Source of the DNA: Treponema sp. UBA1793
GTDB lineage: Bacteria > Spirochaetota > Spirochaetia > Treponematales > Treponemataceae
NCBI GenBank assembly: GCA_002314445.1
Contig: DCFX01000081.1
Coordinates: forward strand, 58,983 to 122,982
Direction of reading: 5' to 3'
Length of the DNA: 64,000 nucleotides
The translations under genes were made by a program, and so were the position numbers. Shown piece after piece: positions 8,878-16,707 of this stretch (positions within the stretch are counted from its first letter, which is position 1; each line of letters starts with the position of its first letter). The notes below the pieces were generated by a model that was not told the DNA's origin, did not search any database, and saw only the letters and a program-made list of their open reading frames with translations.

Positions 8878-10584
8878 TTACTCCGTTACTGGTATAAGCT
8901 TCCAGCTCTGCTGCTTTATAACAATTAAATAATTTTTATCAGAAACTAAAGTTGAGCTTGTATTATCCCATGTCGGATTAACATAATGCCATGGAATCTG
9001 GAACATACAGTTTGTGCTGTCCATTGTTGAAGTCAGGCTGTTTGTTGTCGTAGCATAATAACCGCTTGAATAATTTTCCAGGGAATAACACGGAGAGCCA
9101 ACATCATTTATTATCCACCACTGGCCGTCGTTATCAGAATCTTTCGAAATAAGATTAAGTGCAGAAAGCGTTTCATCATTGTTTGCTGTCAACGCAAGCG
9201 TACTCCAACGATTTACCAGTTGATATCCGTTTGTCATTGGAACTAAACGCCACTGATATAAATATTCATCATTATATAAGGTATCTGAACTGTCAGAAGG
9301 TGTTGACGACAACCATGTTGCATATTGTCCGGAATAAACATTCGTCTGATTTCCAAGATAGTAACCGGAAAGGTTTTCAATATAGTAGTATGTCGGATAA
9401 GTTATAGATCCTGAAGAAACATTGACTTTCAAAGCTTCTGAGAAATTCATGGTAACACTAGTCTGATCACTTTCATCGAAATCGAGCGGAATCCATACAT
9501 ACTGGGAATCATAGGTTGAAGATCCGCCAAAAGCCGGACCCCAGCGGTCTCCCATATATAAATAGGTATACCCGCTGCCTCCATTTGTTGCCTTAAGCTT
9601 AAACACATATGCCGGCTGAGAACGATCAGAATGAGCAATATCACCAGTTTTAGTCGTATCGCTTATTACTGTCGCGGAGGACCATGGACCTCTCAAATTT
9701 GTTGCATACTGAATTTCCGTCTGTGTCGATGCCCAGCCGCTTGTACCAGATGTAATCATGTAATAATAATCACCCTTTTTAAAGAGGCACGGGGCTTCAC
9801 GCTGATATGCATTTAATACATCATCAGTGGGCCAATAACTTGTATCGATTGAAAGATAATCATCTGTAAGACGATATATGTGCATATGTGTATTTTCCGC
9901 ATAGGAAGAAATAAAATATGCAGTTCCATCATCATCAACAAAGAGCGTACAGTCGCGAGACATAAAGCCATACGTTTTATTCTCGTAACCGGTCGCTGAA
10001 TCACCGTAATATTCGTCGCTTGGGCTAGTGTCATGAATATCAAATTCAGGGTCGTCAAACGGACGGCGGCTTTCATAATACGTAAACGGTTCGTCAGGAG
10101 AATCTCCATAGGCTACCAAATACTTTGCCAGACCATAATCCCAGTTGATATTTTCCCGGTGAGCCCAAAGGACATATTTCTTGGTCTTTGCATTGTAAAT
10201 AACTTTCGGACGTTCAACAAATGCAGGGTTAAGATCCGGAGATGATGCCTCTGTAAGGATATCGCCGCGATTTTCCCAGTTCACCAAATCAGTTGAGCGA
10301 TAGCATGACACTCCTTTAAAATTTCCTGACGAATAGCGGTGTTCGCCATACCAGTAGAAATATTTTCCAACCTGGAGCATACATCCGCCGCTGCCAAAAA
10401 TCGTATTACCGTCCGTATCTGCTGTGCGGACTCCTGTAACAACGATATTCTTCTGCGTGCCGTTAAGTCCTGCCGTTCCATCTGCACCATCATCTTCACT
10501 GTTCATAAGACTACAACTGCAGATAAGAAACGTACACGCAGCAAGAGCTGTTAATACATAAAAGACTTTTCTCATCTTTTTCAT
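8878..10584 (-). CDS. GH43 subfamily 24-like exo-beta-1,3-galactanase with C-terminal ricin-type domain
   Basis: The protein has 568 aa; the lipobox-like LICSC gives Cys24. The N-terminal catalytic propeller (about 45-385) begins with DTDGN and FGSGG, then YFYWYGE, CYRSTDLVNW, VERPKVIYN, MSRDCTLFVDDDG and REAPCLFKKGDYYY, the signature series of GH43_24 galactan 1,3-beta-galactosidases, and the Glu residues of that family are kept. Residues about 400-540 form a ricin B/CBM13-like trefoil (YYLGNQ, QWRLVP, YQLVNRWS). It is the first gene after a promoter at 10654-10682, with an operator at 10629-10642, so it is probably the operon head. It would release galactose from the beta-1,3 backbone of arabinogalactan. 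Confidence 0.8.
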   Translation of the reverse strand: MKKMRKVFYVLTALAACTFLICSCSLMNSEDDGADGTAGLNGTQKNIVVTGVRTADTDGNTIFGSGGCMLQVGKYFYWYGEHRYSSGNFKGVSCYRSTDLVNWENRGDILTEASSPDLNPAFVERPKVIYNAKTKKYVLWAHRENINWDYGLAKYLVAYGDSPDEPFTYYESRRPFDDPEFDIHDTSPSDEYYGDSATGYENKTYGFMSRDCTLFVDDDGTAYFISSYAENTHMHIYRLTDDYLSIDTSYWPTDDVLNAYQREAPCLFKKGDYYYMITSGTSGWASTQTEIQYATNLRGPWSSATVISDTTKTGDIAHSDRSQPAYVFKLKATNGGSGYTYLYMGDRWGPAFGGSSTYDSQYVWIPLDFDESDQTSVTMNFSEALKVNVSSGSITYPTYYYIENLSGYYLGNQTNVYSGQYATWLSSTPSDSSDTLYNDEYLYQWRLVPMTNGYQLVNRWSTLALTANNDETLSALNLISKDSDNDGQWWIINDVGSPCYSLENYSSGYYATTTNSLTSTMDSTNCMFQIPWHYVNPTWDNTSSTLVSDKNYLIVIKQQSWKLIPVTE

Positions 10585-10628
10585 ACCACCTCATTCCTTT
10601 TATTCCAAAATATATTTCTGATATCAAA

Positions 10629-10642
10629 TGAAAACCTTTTCA
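10629..10642 (-). promoter_or_regulatory. LacI-type operator TGAAAACCTTTTCA upstream of the GH43 operon
   Basis: A 14-bp perfect dyad (TGAAAA-CC-TTTTCA) lies about 45 bp before the GH43 operon start and just downstream of the predicted transcription start. The same 14 bases occur at 12428-12441 before the GH30 gene. The form suits a LacI-family protein, and the gene at 12489-13517 is the obvious candidate. Confidence 0.6.
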
Positions 10643-10653
10643 AATAACACTTT

Positions 10654-10682
10654 ATTATTAATCCACTTTTTCAATCTGTCAA
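10654..10682 (-). promoter_or_regulatory. Sigma-70 promoter of the GH43/lipoprotein operon
   Basis: On the minus strand TTGACA (10677-10682) is separated by 17 bp from AATAAT (10654-10659). The start point would fall at about 10647, immediately before the dyad at 10629-10642, so a bound repressor would block initiation. Confidence 0.55.
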
Positions 10683-10785
10683 CAAAAATCACTAAAAAAT
10701 GGATGTTTTTTTTCAAAATTTGTAATCTTTTAAGGAATTTGATGTTCTGAACTACTTTTTTATACTAAAAAACTGAAATTTTACT

Positions 10786-10849
10786 TTAAAAAAAGAAAGG
10801 CATACCTCAGGCCAAAAAATAAGGAGGAAATCGGCCTGAAATATGCCTT
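10786..10849 (-). terminator. Intrinsic terminator after the GH30 gene
   Basis: Complementary arms (AAGGCATA-C-CTCAGGCC at 10797 onward against GGCCTGA-AA-TATGCCTT at 10833-10849) form a long hairpin. On the minus strand it is followed by a T-rich tract, TTTCTTTTTTT. It separates the GH30 transcript from the GH43 promoter. Confidence 0.6.
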
Positions 10850-10862
10850 AACAAATATGTAA

Positions 10863-12404
10863 TTAGAAAACGTTTTCTATTACAAATGTTGTAATAGAAT
10901 TGGCAAGGAGGACTGCCGAAAACGTTTTCTTTACTACCGGAATTTGTGGCTGAGAAGCAAGATTTTCCCCTGCAGCCAGTGAACCGCTTGTGCGGACAGC
11001 AGAAACTGAACTTCCTGTTTTTTTAAACTGTGAAATATCAAACGTGCATTCGTCGTCATTACTGTCATCATTTACCGCAACTATAATAACCTGTTTTTTT
11101 CCGCTGTCGTATGCAGCAAGTGTATTTCTGGACGAACCGATGAGCGTACAGCCCGGACGTATAAATCGGCTGAACTGCGCCATTGCATAATACTTCTTGG
11201 TCAAAATGATTTCTTTCGTATCGTGATTACAGACTGCCAGTCCCCAGTACCCTCTCGATGTATCAGGCATTCCGTAATCCTTATTCCCATTAAAGCCTTC
11301 ACTTGAAATATGATTATCGATGACCTGCCACATAATCCAGGCAGACGGCATAAGGCCGTTCATATCCGAGACTATCTTTTTTGCAAACCAGAGAGCTGCT
11401 CCCATTTCACCTGCATTCATCCCTGCTGTATCACCTCCGTCAACCTCTGACATCCACAGATTCTTTTTATTTTCTACAGCTATATCATGCAGATGTTTCA
11501 GGCCAATTCCCTGATACGTATGGGTATCTATACGGGAAATAACAGCTTTCGCTTCCGGCGAAAGTTTGTTGAATGAATCACTCTGCACGTCTACACTTGT
11601 TTCATCGGTACCGCAAATAATGACGCTGCCTAATCCGTTACTTTGCAATGATTTGGCCATTTCAAGAATCATACGGGACTGTGACTCCCCCTGGCTGAAA
11701 TGGCATCCTTCCTGCTTTTCGCTGAGTGCACCCCAGTAATTCGAGGCCGGCTCATTCATGGGAGCCACACTCTGGAACGTTATACCTTCATCCTTCCTGT
11801 AGTGCTCAATGACAGTCGAAAGATAATCCGCAAACGCGCCGTACTGGTCGTCACGCAGGTTATTCTTTGACTTATCCTCTGCTCCTGACGAACAGCCGCT
11901 GTATGTCATAAAATACGGAGGAGAGTTGGCGAACGCTTCCACGATGACATCCTGCCCGCAGGCTTTTACAGAAGCCTTGAGCACATTGCGCTGATTAAAG
12001 TCAGCTGACCAGTCGTATGACAGTTTTCCTGTCTCTGCATCCCTGTTCAGATAGCCGGGGACGGCAGAATCGGTCCGTTTTATGTGATGATGGGCCGGAT
12101 CATCTCCGCCTCCTATGTTGTAGCGGATAATATTGAGGCCCAGTCCTTTATCCGCATCATAAAAAGCTTCTGCTGCTTTTTCAGCAAGTTCGTCGGAATA
12201 CCCTATACGGTTCGCCCACCAGCAGAAACTTGTTCCCCAGCCCTGAAAACGTCCGTTATTGAACGGCGATTCTGTATGTCTGTCTAAAATGATAACATTC
12301 ATGTCTTTTTTTCCTGTTAATTTGTTTTTTCCGGAACACGCCGACAGCATCAGCAGCCCCGTTAGTGTCATGAGTCCGAAAAGACTCACTGTATAATGTT
12401 TCAT
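10863..12404 (-). CDS. GH30 lipoprotein, endo-beta-1,6-galactanase-like
   Basis: The start is set at the ATG at 12404, because the longer frame reads through the operator and only from 12404 does a lipoprotein signal appear (LSAC, Cys23). The protein has 513 aa. The TIM-barrel opens with FQGWGTSFCWWAN, the hallmark of GH30 subfamily 5 endo-1,6-galactanases. The acid Glu lies in APMNEP and the nucleophile Glu in WMSEVDGGD; IMWQVID follows. A C-terminal beta-sandwich is present. With the GH43_24 enzyme it would open type II arabinogalactan side chains and backbone at the cell surface. It has its own LacI-type operator (12418-12451) and a terminator. Confidence 0.85.
   Translation of the reverse strand: MKHYTVSLFGLMTLTGLLMLSACSGKNKLTGKKDMNVIILDRHTESPFNNGRFQGWGTSFCWWANRIGYSDELAEKAAEAFYDADKGLGLNIIRYNIGGGDDPAHHHIKRTDSAVPGYLNRDAETGKLSYDWSADFNQRNVLKASVKACGQDVIVEAFANSPPYFMTYSGCSSGAEDKSKNNLRDDQYGAFADYLSTVIEHYRKDEGITFQSVAPMNEPASNYWGALSEKQEGCHFSQGESQSRMILEMAKSLQSNGLGSVIICGTDETSVDVQSDSFNKLSPEAKAVISRIDTHTYQGIGLKHLHDIAVENKKNLWMSEVDGGDTAGMNAGEMGAALWFAKKIVSDMNGLMPSAWIMWQVIDNHISSEGFNGNKDYGMPDTSRGYWGLAVCNHDTKEIILTKKYYAMAQFSRFIRPGCTLIGSSRNTLAAYDSGKKQVIIVAVNDDSNDDECTFDISQFKKTGSSVSAVRTSGSLAAGENLASQPQIPVVKKTFSAVLLANSITTFVIENVF
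10864..10929. promoter_or_regulatory. Two GAAAACGTTTTC palindromes inside the 3' end of the GH30 gene
   Basis: TAGAAAACGTTTTCTA (10864-10879, spanning the stop codon) and GAAAACGTTTTC (10918-10929) are perfect palindromes with centres about 52 bp apart. They resemble LacI/CcpA-family sites with a central CG. They may be binding sites downstream of the gene, but they also encode ordinary residues (ENVF and KKTF), so function is uncertain. Confidence 0.35.
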
Positions 12405-12417
12405 AAAAGCCCCGGCT

Positions 12418-12475
12418 ACTCTAATTTTGAAAACCTTTTCAAAATTAGAGTAGCATGAGCTCACCCTATTGTCAA
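12418..12475 (-). promoter_or_regulatory. GH30 promoter with 34-bp perfect palindromic operator
   Basis: The -35 box TTGACA lies at 12470-12475 (minus strand), in the gap just after the lacI stop codon. After 17 bp comes a weak TACTCT -10. Positions 12418-12451 form a perfect 16-bp inverted repeat around CC, with arms ACTCTAATTTTGAAAA and TTTTCAAAATTAGAGT. Its core is the TGAAAACCTTTTCA dyad that also precedes the GH43 operon. Confidence 0.65.
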
Positions 12476-12488
12476 TCAGAAAAAACTA

Positions 12489-13517
12489 TTACTTTAAAAT
12501 GCGGCAGGATTGTCGGATTACAAGTTCGGGTTCGACTAACGTTTCATGCGAAACCCTGTCTCCGGATATTGCAGATATGGCATTTTCTATGATAATTCTG
12601 CCGTATTCGGCATAATTATATCCGACAGCAGTAAGCTGCGGATTAGTCAAGGCCGTAATATAGGTATTATCGAAACAGATAACGCCGATATCGTCAGGAA
12701 CACGCATATGATGTTCAGCTATAGCCCTTATAACACCTACTGCAGTTAAATCGTTCACAGCAATAACAGCGTCAGGCCTTTCTTTCTGTTCAAGAATCCT
12801 GCACATTGCCGCGTACCCGCCGCTTTCATCATAATATTTATTTGTTACGTCAAATTCCTGCCTGTATTCAAGCCCGCATGATTTAAGGAGTTTATGATAA
12901 CACGCCCGCAAATCCGTCGTAAATTTTACAGAAGGACTGCCTCCTGCAAATGCTATTTTTTTATAGCCGCAGGAAACAAAATAGTCCATTACAAGCGTAA
13001 CAGCCCTGTCGCTGTCAATGTTTACCCGGTTGCAGTTAGTTCCGTCAAGCCGCCCTGTTATAACAACCGGTATCTGATTCGTAATAAGATTTACCTTTTC
13101 CGCGAATTCAGTATCAGTTATAAGATTATCTACAGAGCCGCCTATTAGAATAATCGCATCGACCCGCTGACCCACCATCTTCTCAAGCAGCTTGAACTCT
13201 TTTTCCCGTTCGCCGAAAGAATCACTTAAAAGCAGCGTATACCCCTGTGCGTTTGCTGCTTTTTCACAGCTTACAAACATGCATGAATAATACGGATTAC
13301 ATACGTCTGCCGTAATTATTCCAATCTGCATTGTCCGAGTCTGTATAAGTCCGCGAGCAAGCATATTCGGATGAAAATCATATTTATCTATAATTTCACG
13401 TATACGTCTTTGTTTATCTTCCTTTACCTTCGCATTGCCTGTAAGAACACGCGAAACAGTCGAAATGGAAACTCCAGCCTCTTTTGCAATATCACAAATT
13501 GTAATTACCTTTCCCAT
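12489..13517 (-). CDS. LacI-family transcriptional regulator
   Basis: The protein has 342 aa, usual for the family. The N-terminal HTH and hinge are clear: ITICDIAKEAGVSISTVSRVL with HPNMLARGL. A periplasmic-binding-like sensor domain (about 60-335) follows, with IILIGGS, CFDNTYI and LTAVGYNY elements. It lies 6 nt after the KDPG aldolase gene and just before the GH30 operator, so aldolase and regulator are probably one transcript. The two TGAAAACCTTTTCA sites are the likely targets. The inducer is probably an arabinogalactan-derived sugar or uronate; this is inferred from the neighbours. Confidence 0.9.
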   Translation of the reverse strand: MGKVITICDIAKEAGVSISTVSRVLTGNAKVKEDKQRRIREIIDKYDFHPNMLARGLIQTRTMQIGIITADVCNPYYSCMFVSCEKAANAQGYTLLLSDSFGEREKEFKLLEKMVGQRVDAIILIGGSVDNLITDTEFAEKVNLITNQIPVVITGRLDGTNCNRVNIDSDRAVTLVMDYFVSCGYKKIAFAGGSPSVKFTTDLRACYHKLLKSCGLEYRQEFDVTNKYYDESGGYAAMCRILEQKERPDAVIAVNDLTAVGVIRAIAEHHMRVPDDIGVICFDNTYITALTNPQLTAVGYNYAEYGRIIIENAISAISGDRVSHETLVEPELVIRQSCRILK

Positions 13518-13523
13518 TCCTGG

Positions 13524-14522
13524 TTACACTCTCTTTAAATGAATATCAAAACCGCCAACAACTTTATCAAGGTACACGAATTTCAACGGTGATTTTTCCG
13601 CTTCTCCGCTCCACTGTGCAGTTTCCATTACCGGACCAAAACCTGCTCTGCCTAAATAGGCAAGAGCACGCTCTATATTCCATGTGTAAAAGCCTATGTG
13701 CCCGTGAACACCCCGCCCGTTTTTTTTCATAAGCTCGAACGAATCGCCGCAGAACCATGAAGCGGGATTTTCCGTACCGGCATAACCGAACAGTTCAAGC
13801 AGTGCTGCGCCTTCTGCCGCAGATGGACCGTTGTCGAAGTTGATTCCGACATGCGCAAACTTAAAACCGAGCATTGCAATAACTGCTTTTTTTGAAAGTG
13901 ATGTTATTTCGGCCCAGTTTTCTTCTGCTATGAGCGTATTTTTCACCATCCAGCTGCCGCCGACAGCAAGTATGTTCTTACATTTCATGTAATCACCGAT
14001 ATTCTGTTCGTTTATACCGCCGGTGGCCATAAAGCGGACTCCGGGGAAAGGTCCTCCAAGAGCCTCAAGCATATGCACGCCTCCCGAAGCTTCAGCAGGA
14101 AAGAATTTAAGTACCGTAAGCCCCTTCTCAAGTGCGGCTTCTATATGACTTGCACAATTTACCCCCGGATATATGGGCACGGATTCTCCAATGCAATAAT
14201 CAACTGTTTCGGGATTAAATCCCGGTGATACAATGAATTTTGCACCGGCAGCGACAGCTTTCTGCGCAAGGGACGCGTTTATAACGGTTCCTGCACCGAC
14301 AAGCATATCAGGATGTGTTTCGCTCACAATACGGATGCACTCTGCAATACGTTCCAGCCCCTGTTGTCCGTCAGTAGTCCGAAACGTAATTTCAATTGCT
14401 GTAATTCCGCCATTGAATAGTGAATCGGCAATTTTTCCGGCAAGTTCCGGTCTGTCCAGTGTGACGACCGGAATAAGACCGGCCTTCTCAAGTTTTGCAT
14501 TCATCAATTCAAACATTTTCAC
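13524..14522 (-). CDS. eda: KDPG/KHG aldolase fused to a C-terminal VOC-like domain
   Basis: The protein has 332 aa, longer than the usual about 210 aa. Residues 1-212 are a class I KDPG aldolase, with AIEITFRT (Glu), VLKFFPAEASGG (Schiff-base Lys) and FMATGGIN. Residues about 215-332 look like a glyoxalase/VOC-type domain (FKFAHVGINF, GHIGFYTWNIERALAYL, GGFDIHLKR). It cleaves 2-keto-3-deoxy-6-phosphogluconate to pyruvate and glyceraldehyde 3-phosphate, the step after KdgK, which is encoded at 20694-21725. It is divergent from the GH88 gene and lies upstream of lacI. The role of the extra domain is unknown. Confidence 0.9.
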   Translation of the reverse strand: MKMFELMNAKLEKAGLIPVVTLDRPELAGKIADSLFNGGITAIEITFRTTDGQQGLERIAECIRIVSETHPDMLVGAGTVINASLAQKAVAAGAKFIVSPGFNPETVDYCIGESVPIYPGVNCASHIEAALEKGLTVLKFFPAEASGGVHMLEALGGPFPGVRFMATGGINEQNIGDYMKCKNILAVGGSWMVKNTLIAEENWAEITSLSKKAVIAMLGFKFAHVGINFDNGPSAAEGAALLELFGYAGTENPASWFCGDSFELMKKNGRGVHGHIGFYTWNIERALAYLGRAGFGPVMETAQWSGEAEKSPLKFVYLDKVVGGFDIHLKRV

Positions 14523-14591
14523 ATTTCCTTTCTGAATTTGTTAATAATATATATATATTATAATACAATTATAACCTCATAAAACGATTCC

Positions 14592-14620
14592 CGACAATAT
14601 AACGCAACATGATATTGTCG
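14592..14620. promoter_or_regulatory. Inverted repeat between the aldolase and GH88 genes
   Basis: CGACAATAT (14592-14600) and ATATTGTCG (14612-14620) are perfect 9-bp arms spaced by 11 bp. They lie in the divergent promoter region, upstream of a TATAGA -10-like hexamer (14636-14641) that stands 9 nt before the GH88 ATG. The repeat may be an operator serving one or both genes. Confidence 0.45.
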
Positions 14621-14650
14621 CAATAAAAATAAAAGTATAGATTTACCCCT

Positions 14651-15847
14651 ATGAATAACCTTCAGATTACACATGAAGAAACAAAAAAAGCGTTAACAGA
14701 TTGCGTTGCGCAGATACGTCGGAATATTCCCGAATATACGGACAAATCACAAAATCATTCAAGTATACATGGGTTCTATCCCGCATGCGGAAATACGCAA
14801 TGGACTTGCGGATTCTGGCCGGGAGAATTGTGGCTCGCTTACGAAGCGACTCGCGATTCAGAATTCAGGGATGCTGCACTTGTTCAGGTGCAGAGTATGA
14901 AAAACCGTATCGAAAAGAAAATAGAAGTCGACCACCACGACATGGGATTCCTTTATTCACCCTCGTGCGTTGCCGCGTGGAAACTTGTAAAAAGCGATGA
15001 TGCGCGGACAGCTGCACTTCTTGCTGCAGATCAGCTTATAAGCCGTTATCAGGCAAAGGGGCTGTTCATTCAGGCATGGGGCACCATGAACGAGCCTCAG
15101 AATTACAGGTATATCATAGACTGCCTCCTGAATACGCCGCTCTTGTACTGGGCGTCTCGTGAGACCGGTAATAAAAAATATGCCGATATTGCACGTGCGC
15201 ACACTCGCACGTGCATGAAAAACTCAATACGGCCGGACGGTTCAACGTATCACACATTTTTTATGGATGCTGATACAGGCAAGCCTCTGCGGGGTGCAAC
15301 ATGTCAGGGTTACAGCGACGATTCTGTCTGGGCACGGGGACAGGCATGGGGCGTATACGGTTCAGCACTTGCATACCGGTACGATACACAGCCGGCGCAC
15401 CTTGAATCGTTTCACCGCACGCTGGAATTTTTTCTTTCAAAACTGCCCGACGACAGCGTTCCGTACTGGGATATGATTTTTACCGGCGATAATGCCGTGC
15501 ACGATGGTGAAACGGAACCTAGGGATTCTTCAAGCGCGTCGATCGTGTGCTGCGGCATGCTTGATATGGCAGTGCAGTTGAAAAAAACAGATGCGGAAAA
15601 ATACGCTCAGGAAATAGAAAAGTATATGAAAACAGCTCGTGTTATGCTTAAAAGCCTTGCGGATAAGTATGCCGTGAAGGACAACACAAAATCAAATGGT
15701 CTTGTCCTTCACGGTACATACAGCAAAAAATCCCCGTATAACACATGCACGCCGGAAGGTGTCGACGAATGTGTTTCATGGGGTGATTATTTTTATATGG
15801 AAGCGCTTACAAGGCTGAATAATCCCGACTGGAACCTGTACTGGTAA
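14651..15847 (+). CDS. ugl: GH88 unsaturated glucuronyl hydrolase
   Basis: The protein has 398 aa, full length for GH88. Catalytic-site motifs are HHDMGFLYSPS (first Asp) and YIIDCLLNTPLLYW (second Asp), followed by GYSDDSVWARGQAWG and SSSASIVCCGMLD. It hydrolyses the delta-4,5-unsaturated uronic acid from lyase-produced disaccharides. There is no signal peptide, so it acts in the cytoplasm. It points away from the lyase genes but clearly serves the same pathway: its product feeds kduI, the SDR, kdgK and the aldolase. No Shine-Dalgarno is seen before the ATG. Confidence 0.9.
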   Translation: MNNLQITHEETKKALTDCVAQIRRNIPEYTDKSQNHSSIHGFYPACGNTQWTCGFWPGELWLAYEATRDSEFRDAALVQVQSMKNRIEKKIEVDHHDMGFLYSPSCVAAWKLVKSDDARTAALLAADQLISRYQAKGLFIQAWGTMNEPQNYRYIIDCLLNTPLLYWASRETGNKKYADIARAHTRTCMKNSIRPDGSTYHTFFMDADTGKPLRGATCQGYSDDSVWARGQAWGVYGSALAYRYDTQPAHLESFHRTLEFFLSKLPDDSVPYWDMIFTGDNAVHDGETEPRDSSSASIVCCGMLDMAVQLKKTDAEKYAQEIEKYMKTARVMLKSLADKYAVKDNTKSNGLVLHGTYSKKSPYNTCTPEGVDECVSWGDYFYMEALTRLNNPDWNLYW

Positions 15848-15874
15848 AAGCAGGGGTAACCCCCTCTGTATGAA

Positions 15875-16660
15875 TCAGGCTTCGCTACCAAATGCTTCTA
15901 TCTGTGTCAAAGCGGGAAACGGAGAATCGTCGTCCGCCTTGATCAGATGACACAGGACAAGGCCAGTTACCGTCTTCGGCTCAAAGGTAAACACTTGTGC
16001 GCTGCCGGTCTTGCACAGGCTGACAGTCATTGTGCTGCCGTCGGAAAAAAAAACATCCGCCGATTTCCACCATGAGTCGTGCGGGAAATCGGCACGCAGA
16101 TACAACGTTACTGAATAAAGGACAACACTGCGGCCGAAATCAAGATGAAATTCCGCTGCAGGCTCCCTGTTTATTCCCCAGCTTGAATACGGCCATTCAC
16201 CGTGAAACGTGTTCGCAATAAGCCCGTCAACGGCGTTACGGGACGCAAAAACCGACTCGCCACGAGTTTCGACGTTTGCAGACGTATGCGGAAAAAGCGT
16301 TTTGTTTTCGTGGCAGTCATACGGATTAAAGGCAAGATTATGCGGCGTTTTTATTTCCGTTTCCGTCGCTTTTCGCATATATATATAATGCCGGCTGCCG
16401 GTAAAACTCTTGGTATTATACGACATCTTATGCTCTTTAAATGGAACAGGAAGTAGAAACAAACCGGTGATGTATACCAGTGCAGTGTCCATGCAGTCGT
16501 CAAGTTTAACCATTACAAATACGTTTTTTTCACTGCACGAAATTCTGATTTTATCACCCTCTGCGTATTCTTTATCGTAAACGGCATACAGTTCATCTTC
16601 ACCTGAACGCGCAAACTGAACAGTGTCCGAGCCGTTAATAATTTCAATCGTGAACTGCAT
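15875..16660 (-). CDS. Protein with C-terminal galactose-binding-like (F5/8 type C) domain
   Basis: The protein has 261 aa and no signal peptide. The first about 110 aa are beta-rich and unassigned. Residues about 120-261 show a discoidin/F5-8C-like jelly roll: SRNAVDGLIANTFHGEWPYSSWGIN, then AAEFHLDFGRSVVLYSVTLYLRADFPHDSWW. No enzyme motif is visible. It sits 47 nt downstream of the heparinase gene, and similar proteins accompany heparinase-like lyases, so a part in lyase substrate handling is plausible but unproven. Confidence 0.65.
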   Translation of the reverse strand: MQFTIEIINGSDTVQFARSGEDELYAVYDKEYAEGDKIRISCSEKNVFVMVKLDDCMDTALVYITGLFLLPVPFKEHKMSYNTKSFTGSRHYIYMRKATETEIKTPHNLAFNPYDCHENKTLFPHTSANVETRGESVFASRNAVDGLIANTFHGEWPYSSWGINREPAAEFHLDFGRSVVLYSVTLYLRADFPHDSWWKSADVFFSDGSTMTVSLCKTGSAQVFTFEPKTVTGLVLCHLIKADDDSPFPALTQIEAFGSEA

Positions 16661-16707
16661 AAAAACTCCTTACAGCGAATCAGGCTGCACAAACAGCCAT
16701 TATTCCG

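Noticed and set aside
12405..12464. N-terminal extension of the GH30 gene
   Set aside because: The extra 20 codons run through the palindromic operator. The lipoprotein signal begins only at 12404.
15848..15874. AGGGGGTTACCCCT hairpin after GH88
   Set aside because: The stem is only 4-5 bp with a poor T tract. It may aid termination but is not strong enough to list.
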